NCBI GenBank assembly: GCA_023430045.1 | Contig: JAEZCF010000158.1 | Coordinates: forward strand, 1-8,984 | Origin: Pseudomonadota bacterium | GTDB lineage: Bacteria > Pseudomonadota > Gammaproteobacteria > Xanthomonadales > Xanthomonadaceae | Length of the DNA stretch: 8,984 bases | Direction of reading: 5' to 3' | Shown: one piece after another, positions 6,396-8,984 of the stretch | Layout of the letters: every line of letters begins with the position of its first letter | Position numbering within the stretch: position 1 is the first letter of the stretch | Position numbers and translations under genes: made by a program | Notes under the pieces: generated by a model | Database searches by the model: none | Told to the model about the DNA's origin: nothing | What the model saw: the letters and a program-made list of their open reading frames with translations, nothing else

Positions 6396-6423
6396 GGGGC
6401 GGCGGACATCGGCCCGCCACCCC
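6396..6423 (-). other. Intercistronic hairpin between frmA and frmB
   Basis: GGGGCGGCGG (6396-6405) and CCGCCACCCC (6414-6423) form a 10-bp stem with one mismatch and an 8-base loop, filling most of the 47-base gap. No T tract follows on the minus strand, so full termination is unlikely. It could slow decay of the upstream message or set the ratio of frmA to frmB. This is seen as sequence only. Confidence 0.35.
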
Positions 6424-6430
6424 ACCGTGA

Positions 6431-7540
6431 TCAGAAATGGACGACCGAGCGGATCGACTTGCCTTCGTGCATCAGGTCGAAGGCCTCGTTGATCTCGTCC
6501 AGGCCCATGGTATGGGTGACGAACGGCGCCAGTTCGATATCGCCCTTCATCGCATCTTCGACCATCCGCGGCAGCTGGGTACGGCCCTTGACCCCGCCAA
6601 AGGCCGTGCCCTTCCAGCTACGACCGGTGACCAGCTGGAACGGACGCGTCGAGATTTCCTGGCCCGCGCCGGCCACGCCGATGATCACCGACTGGCCCCA
6701 GCCGCGGTGCGCGCATTCCAGTGCTGCACGCATCACGTTGACGTTGCCGATGCATTCGAAGCTGTGGTCCACGCCCCACCCGGTCATCTCCACGATCACC
6801 TGCTGGATGGGCGCGTCGTGATCCTTCGGGTTGACGCAGTCGGTGGCACCGAACTCGCGTGCCAGCTCGAATTTCGACGCATTGGTATCCACCGCGATGA
6901 TGCGACCGGCCTTGGCCTGGCGCGCGCCCTGGATGACCGCCAGGCCGATGCCGCCCAGCCCGAACACCGCCACCGAATCGCCCTCCTGCACCTTGGCGGT
7001 GTTATGAACCGCGCCGATGCCGGTGGTCACGCCGCAGCCGAGCAGGCAGACATGCTCCGGGTTCGCATCCGGATTGATCTTCGCCAGCGATACCTCGGCC
7101 ACCACGGTGTATTCGCTGAAGGTCGAGCAGCCCATGTAGTGATGGATCGGCTCACCGTTGTAGCTGAAACGGGTGGTGCCATCCGGCATCACGCCCTTGC
7201 CCTGGGTCGCGCGGACGGCCACGCACAGGTTGGTCTTGCCACTCTTGCAGAACAGGCACTCGCCACACTCGGCGGTATACAGCGGAATCACATGGTCGCC
7301 CGGCTGGACGCTGGTCACGCCCTCGCCTACTTCCACCACGATGCCGGCGCCCTCATGGCCCAGCACGGCCGGGAACAGGCCTTCGGGATCATCACCGGAC
7401 AGGGTGAAGGCATCGGTGTGGCAGACACCGGTATGGGTGATCCTGACCAGCACTTCGCCCTTCTGCGGCGGGGCGACATCGATCTCGACGATCTTCAGCG
7501 GCTGGCCGGGAGCAAAGGCGACGGCGGCACGGGATTTCAT
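6431..7540 (-). CDS. frmA: S-(hydroxymethyl)glutathione dehydrogenase / class III alcohol dehydrogenase
   Basis: At 369 residues it has the length of E. coli FrmA. The enzyme oxidises S-hydroxymethylglutathione, formed spontaneously from formaldehyde and glutathione, to S-formylglutathione with NAD+. Class III enzymes also reduce S-nitrosoglutathione. The catalytic zinc ligands are C40 (in GVCHTD), H62 (GHEGAG) and C169 (LGCGVTTG). The structural zinc is held by C92, C95, C98 and C106. The Rossmann loop is GLGGIGL (194-200), with D218 at the NAD ribose position. The C-terminus SIRSVVHF is typical of the class. The ATG at 7540 has GGAG nine bases upstream. The open frame continues upstream through the frmR-frmA gap, but that extension is not family-like. 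It is the middle gene of frmRAB and is expected to be induced by formaldehyde through FrmR. Confidence 0.97.
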   Translation of the reverse strand: MKSRAAVAFAPGQPLKIVEIDVAPPQKGEVLVRITHTGVCHTDAFTLSGDDPEGLFPAVLGHEGAGIVVEVGEGVTSVQPGDHVIPLYTAECGECLFCKSGKTNLCVAVRATQGKGVMPDGTTRFSYNGEPIHHYMGCSTFSEYTVVAEVSLAKINPDANPEHVCLLGCGVTTGIGAVHNTAKVQEGDSVAVFGLGGIGLAVIQGARQAKAGRIIAVDTNASKFELAREFGATDCVNPKDHDAPIQQVIVEMTGWGVDHSFECIGNVNVMRAALECAHRGWGQSVIIGVAGAGQEISTRPFQLVTGRSWKGTAFGGVKGRTQLPRMVEDAMKGDIELAPFVTHTMGLDEINEAFDLMHEGKSIRSVVHF

Positions 7541-7632
7541 GGCGGGTTTCTCCAGGGGCAGGCAGGGATTCAAGGGTAGGCGCACGCCTGTTGCACCCGC
7601 GTTCATGGGCGCGGCGCGTGCGGCAGAGGGAA

Positions 7633-7908
7633 CTATTTCAGGTAGGAGCGGATCAGTGCGCTCATGTCGCGCACGCGTTCGGCGCGCTGCGCGTCCGAGG
7701 TCGCTGGCTGGCCGAATTCCTCGCGCAGGTGCGCTTCCATCACTTCGGACATCAGTCCGTTGACGGCGCCACGGATGGCGGCGATCTGCTGCAGCACCGG
7801 GCCGCAATCGGCACCGGCCTCCAGCGCGCGGTCAAGCGCGTCGCATTGGCCGCGGATGCGGCGCACCCGGGCCAGGACCTTTTTCTTTTCTTCCGGGGAA
7901 TGAGGCAT
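7633..7908 (-). CDS. frmR: Formaldehyde-sensing transcriptional repressor, CsoR/RcnR family
   Basis: At 91 residues it has the length of E. coli FrmR and the same four-helix pattern, starting MPHSPEEKKKVLARVRRIRG and ending IRSYLK. The residues that make FrmR react with formaldehyde are present: P2, whose amino group is exposed after Met removal, and C35, to which it becomes cross-linked. H60 and E64 also match FrmR rather than copper CsoR, which has Cys near position 65, or nickel/cobalt RcnR, which has His at 64. An additional C22 is present. The protein is a tetramer in this family and releases DNA when modified. It is the first gene of frmRAB and sits just downstream of an RcnR/FrmR-type operator, so it should repress its own operon. 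The ribosome binding site is weak. Confidence 0.95.
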   Translation of the reverse strand: MPHSPEEKKKVLARVRRIRGQCDALDRALEAGADCGPVLQQIAAIRGAVNGLMSEVMEAHLREEFGQPATSDAQRAERVRDMSALIRSYLK

Positions 7909-7927
7909 GGGCGAATGCAGCCACTGA

Positions 7928-7954
7928 ACTATACTGGGGGATAGTATATTTCAA
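7928..7954 (-). promoter_or_regulatory. Predicted promoter of frmRAB
   Basis: On the minus strand, TTGAAA (7954-7949) and TATAGT (7933-7928) resemble -35 and -10 boxes separated by 15 bases, shorter than the ideal 17. The FrmR operator covers the spacer and part of the -10 box. Transcription would start near 7921, leaving a very short leader before the frmR ATG at 7908. Confidence 0.55.
7930..7948. promoter_or_regulatory. FrmR operator
   Basis: TATACTGGGGGATAGTATA is a perfect inverted repeat of TATACT/AGTATA around a G-rich centre. RcnR/FrmR sites are known to have the form TACT-G6-N-AGTA. Here the spacing of seven is kept, but the centre is G5-A-T. It lies 22-40 bases upstream of frmR and overlaps the predicted promoter, as expected for autorepression. 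Confidence 0.85.
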
Positions 7955-8035
7955 TGTGTCATCGCGGGAAACCCCGGCTTCCCGGCACGGCAGGGAAAGG
8001 TGCCTGGGCCATGCCCGGCCGTACCGCCACTCCTG

Positions 8036-8827
8036 TCAGGGCGTGCCTTTCAGCCAGGAATCCACGATCCCGGCGTAGCGCCCGCTGCTCTTCATCTCCT
8101 GCATCCACGCGTCGACCGAAGCCTTGAAGAGATGGTCTCCGCGCGGGAGCATGTAAGCCTTGTCCGCCGTTTCAAACGGTTGCCCGGGATTTATCGGACA
8201 CAATTGCGGATGCAGCCGCGACTGCCAGAGCGCTTCGCTGGTGTCGGTGACCATCACGTCGGCATTGTTCATCAGGATCTGTTCGAAGATGGTCGTATTG
8301 TCCGGATGAACGATCAGCTGGAGGCGGTGGAAGTTCCGCCGCGCGAACCGCTCATTGGTGCCGCCCGGATTGACGATGGCGCGGACGCCAGGCTGATCTA
8401 TCGCATCGAGCGTCTGGAACCTGCCGACGTCATCACATCGGGCGATGGGTGACTTGCCTTCGCTCATGTGGGATTCGGAGAAATCGGCATGCTCCTGCCG
8501 CTCGGTGGTGATGGATATGCCGCCCATCGCGATATCGCACTTCCCTACGAAATCACTGATCAGCGTGGGCCAGCTGGACTGTATGAACTGGACATCGACC
8601 CCCAATGTCGTGGCCAGCGATCGGGCCAGATCGATATCGATGCCGATGAGCTGCCCGTCCGGTCCGAAGAAGGTATAGGGGCTGTAATCGCCCGTCGTGC
8701 AGACCCGGACGAACCCGCGCTCGAGCACGTCATCCAGCCTTGAAGGCTGTGCGTAAGCCGTCAAGGACAGCGAAGCCGCACAGGATACGGCGATCAGGCC
8801 AGCCAGGATCGTTCTTTTCATGCGCAT
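8036..8827 (-). CDS. pheC: Periplasmic cyclohexadienyl dehydratase (PheC type; solute-binding-protein fold)
   Basis: This 263-residue protein has a Sec signal peptide: MRMKR, a hydrophobic core, then cleavage near AYA-Q27. The rest is a family 3 solute-binding-protein fold that strongly resembles Pseudomonas aeruginosa PheC as I remember it. Shared blocks include RVCTTGDYSPY (41-51), DIAMGGISIT (98-107), FQTLDAIDQPGV (137-148), IVNPGGTNERFAR (151-163), VHPDNTTIFEQI (173-184), QSRLHPQLC (202-210) and DKAYMLPR (222-229). PheC converts prephenate to phenylpyruvate, and arogenate to phenylalanine, in the periplasm. The start at 8827 is chosen over 8821 because GGAG lies five bases upstream; an upstream extension to 8905 is not signal-peptide-like. 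No ABC transporter genes adjoin it, which favours an enzyme over a transport receptor. It uses codons rare in its neighbours (AGA, AGG, ATA, CGA). A plain amino-acid binding protein is the alternative. Confidence 0.82.
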   Translation of the reverse strand: MRMKRTILAGLIAVSCAASLSLTAYAQPSRLDDVLERGFVRVCTTGDYSPYTFFGPDGQLIGIDIDLARSLATTLGVDVQFIQSSWPTLISDFVGKCDIAMGGISITTERQEHADFSESHMSEGKSPIARCDDVGRFQTLDAIDQPGVRAIVNPGGTNERFARRNFHRLQLIVHPDNTTIFEQILMNNADVMVTDTSEALWQSRLHPQLCPINPGQPFETADKAYMLPRGDHLFKASVDAWMQEMKSSGRYAGIVDSWLKGTP

Positions 8828-8904
8828 GCGGGCTCCAGGGGACAGGGAAAATCCAGGCCGCCAGCGGGGCACTGGAAGCCAGATCCAACCTAATCCTGAA
8901 GACA

Positions 8905-8984
8905 ATGACCGGCTACTACGAATCGACTATCGCTATCGCCCTCGCCCTCGCCCTCGCCCTCGCACGCGCGGAACGCGCGGGGAA
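8905..8984 (+). CDS. Possible start of a divergent gene, cut by the window edge
   Basis: An ATG at 8905 opens a frame that runs to the end of the window without a stop. It reads MTGYYESTIAIA, then repeated Leu-Ala pairs encoded by the hexanucleotide repeat, then RAERAG. GAAG four bases upstream is at best a weak ribosome binding site. The repeat unit is six bases long, so copy-number change would not break the frame. With 26 codons visible, and repetitive sequence giving open frames by chance, this is only a possibility. Confidence 0.2.
   Translation, partial: MTGYYESTIAIALALALALARAERAG
8929..8964. repeat. Hexanucleotide tandem repeat (CTCGCC)n
   Basis: Six consecutive six-base units follow a (A/C)TCGC(T/C/A) pattern: ATCGCT, ATCGCC, three CTCGCC, CTCGCA. 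In the phase TCGCCC there are four perfect copies at 8936-8959. Such short tandem repeats can change copy number by slippage. It lies about 100-135 bases upstream of the pheC start. Confidence 0.85.
8965..8979. repeat. CGCGCG inverted repeat next to the hexanucleotide array
   Basis: CGCGCG (8965-8970), GAA, CGCGCG (8974-8979) can form a six-pair stem with a three-base loop. CGCGCG is self-complementary, so it is also a direct repeat. No function is evident. Confidence 0.4.

Noticed and set aside
5574..7579. Two long plus-strand open frames opposite frmB and frmA.
   Set aside because: They mirror the codon pattern of the well-identified frm genes and resemble no protein family.
7633..7908. 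Copper (CsoR) or nickel/cobalt (RcnR) repressor.
   Set aside because: The position-64 residue is Glu, and Pro2 and Cys35 match FrmR. The gene also heads an frmA-frmB operon.
7965..7984. CGGGAA/TTCCCG hairpin as a terminator for pheC.
   Set aside because: It has six pairs and no T tract on the minus strand, and it lies just before the frm promoter. The evidence is too weak to list.
8036..8827. Receptor of an amino-acid ABC transporter.
   Set aside because: The sequence blocks fit PheC more closely than general amino-acid receptors, and no permease or ATPase gene adjoins it. The alternative is kept as a caveat in the annotation.

Overview
The window is a high-GC stretch of bacterial chromosome with compact, tightly packed genes. 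The gene set suggests a gammaproteobacterium of the Stenotrophomonas/Xanthomonas group: an E. coli-like frmRAB formaldehyde operon, a periplasmic PheC-type cyclohexadienyl dehydratase, a bacterial RIO1-like kinase and tandem amidohydrolases. This placement is inference from gene content and codon use; no marker gene for taxonomy is present.

Plus-strand half (1-5509). Two translationally coupled amidohydrolases open the window, the first truncated at the left edge. The first keeps the metal ligands that can be seen. The second carries a signal peptide but has lost every expected metal ligand. They are followed by a DsbA-fold 2-hydroxychromene-2-carboxylate isomerase homologue, a DegV/FakB-type protein, a 111-residue protein of unknown function, and a RIO1-family kinase. 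The kinase gene is bracketed by two oppositely oriented copies of a palindromic GGGGACGGAGG element whose A/T tracts point outward.

Minus-strand half (8827-5565). Reading right to left: a Sec-exported PheC-like dehydratase, then frmR, frmA and frmB. The frm operon is the clearest functional unit. FrmR would repress it from an operator at 7930-7948 lying in the predicted promoter. FrmA oxidises S-hydroxymethylglutathione to S-formylglutathione, and FrmB hydrolyses that to formate and glutathione. The RIO kinase gene and the frm operon converge on the second palindrome, which has the form of an intrinsic terminator.

The right edge (8828-8984) holds a hexanucleotide tandem repeat (TCGCCC), a CGCGCG hairpin and possibly the start of a divergent gene. 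No gene-free stretch exceeds 300 bases. I saw no rRNA, tRNA, CRISPR array, transposase or phage gene. The most unusual observations are the metal-site-less amidohydrolase paired with an apparently active one, and the inverted palindromes insulating the RIO kinase gene.
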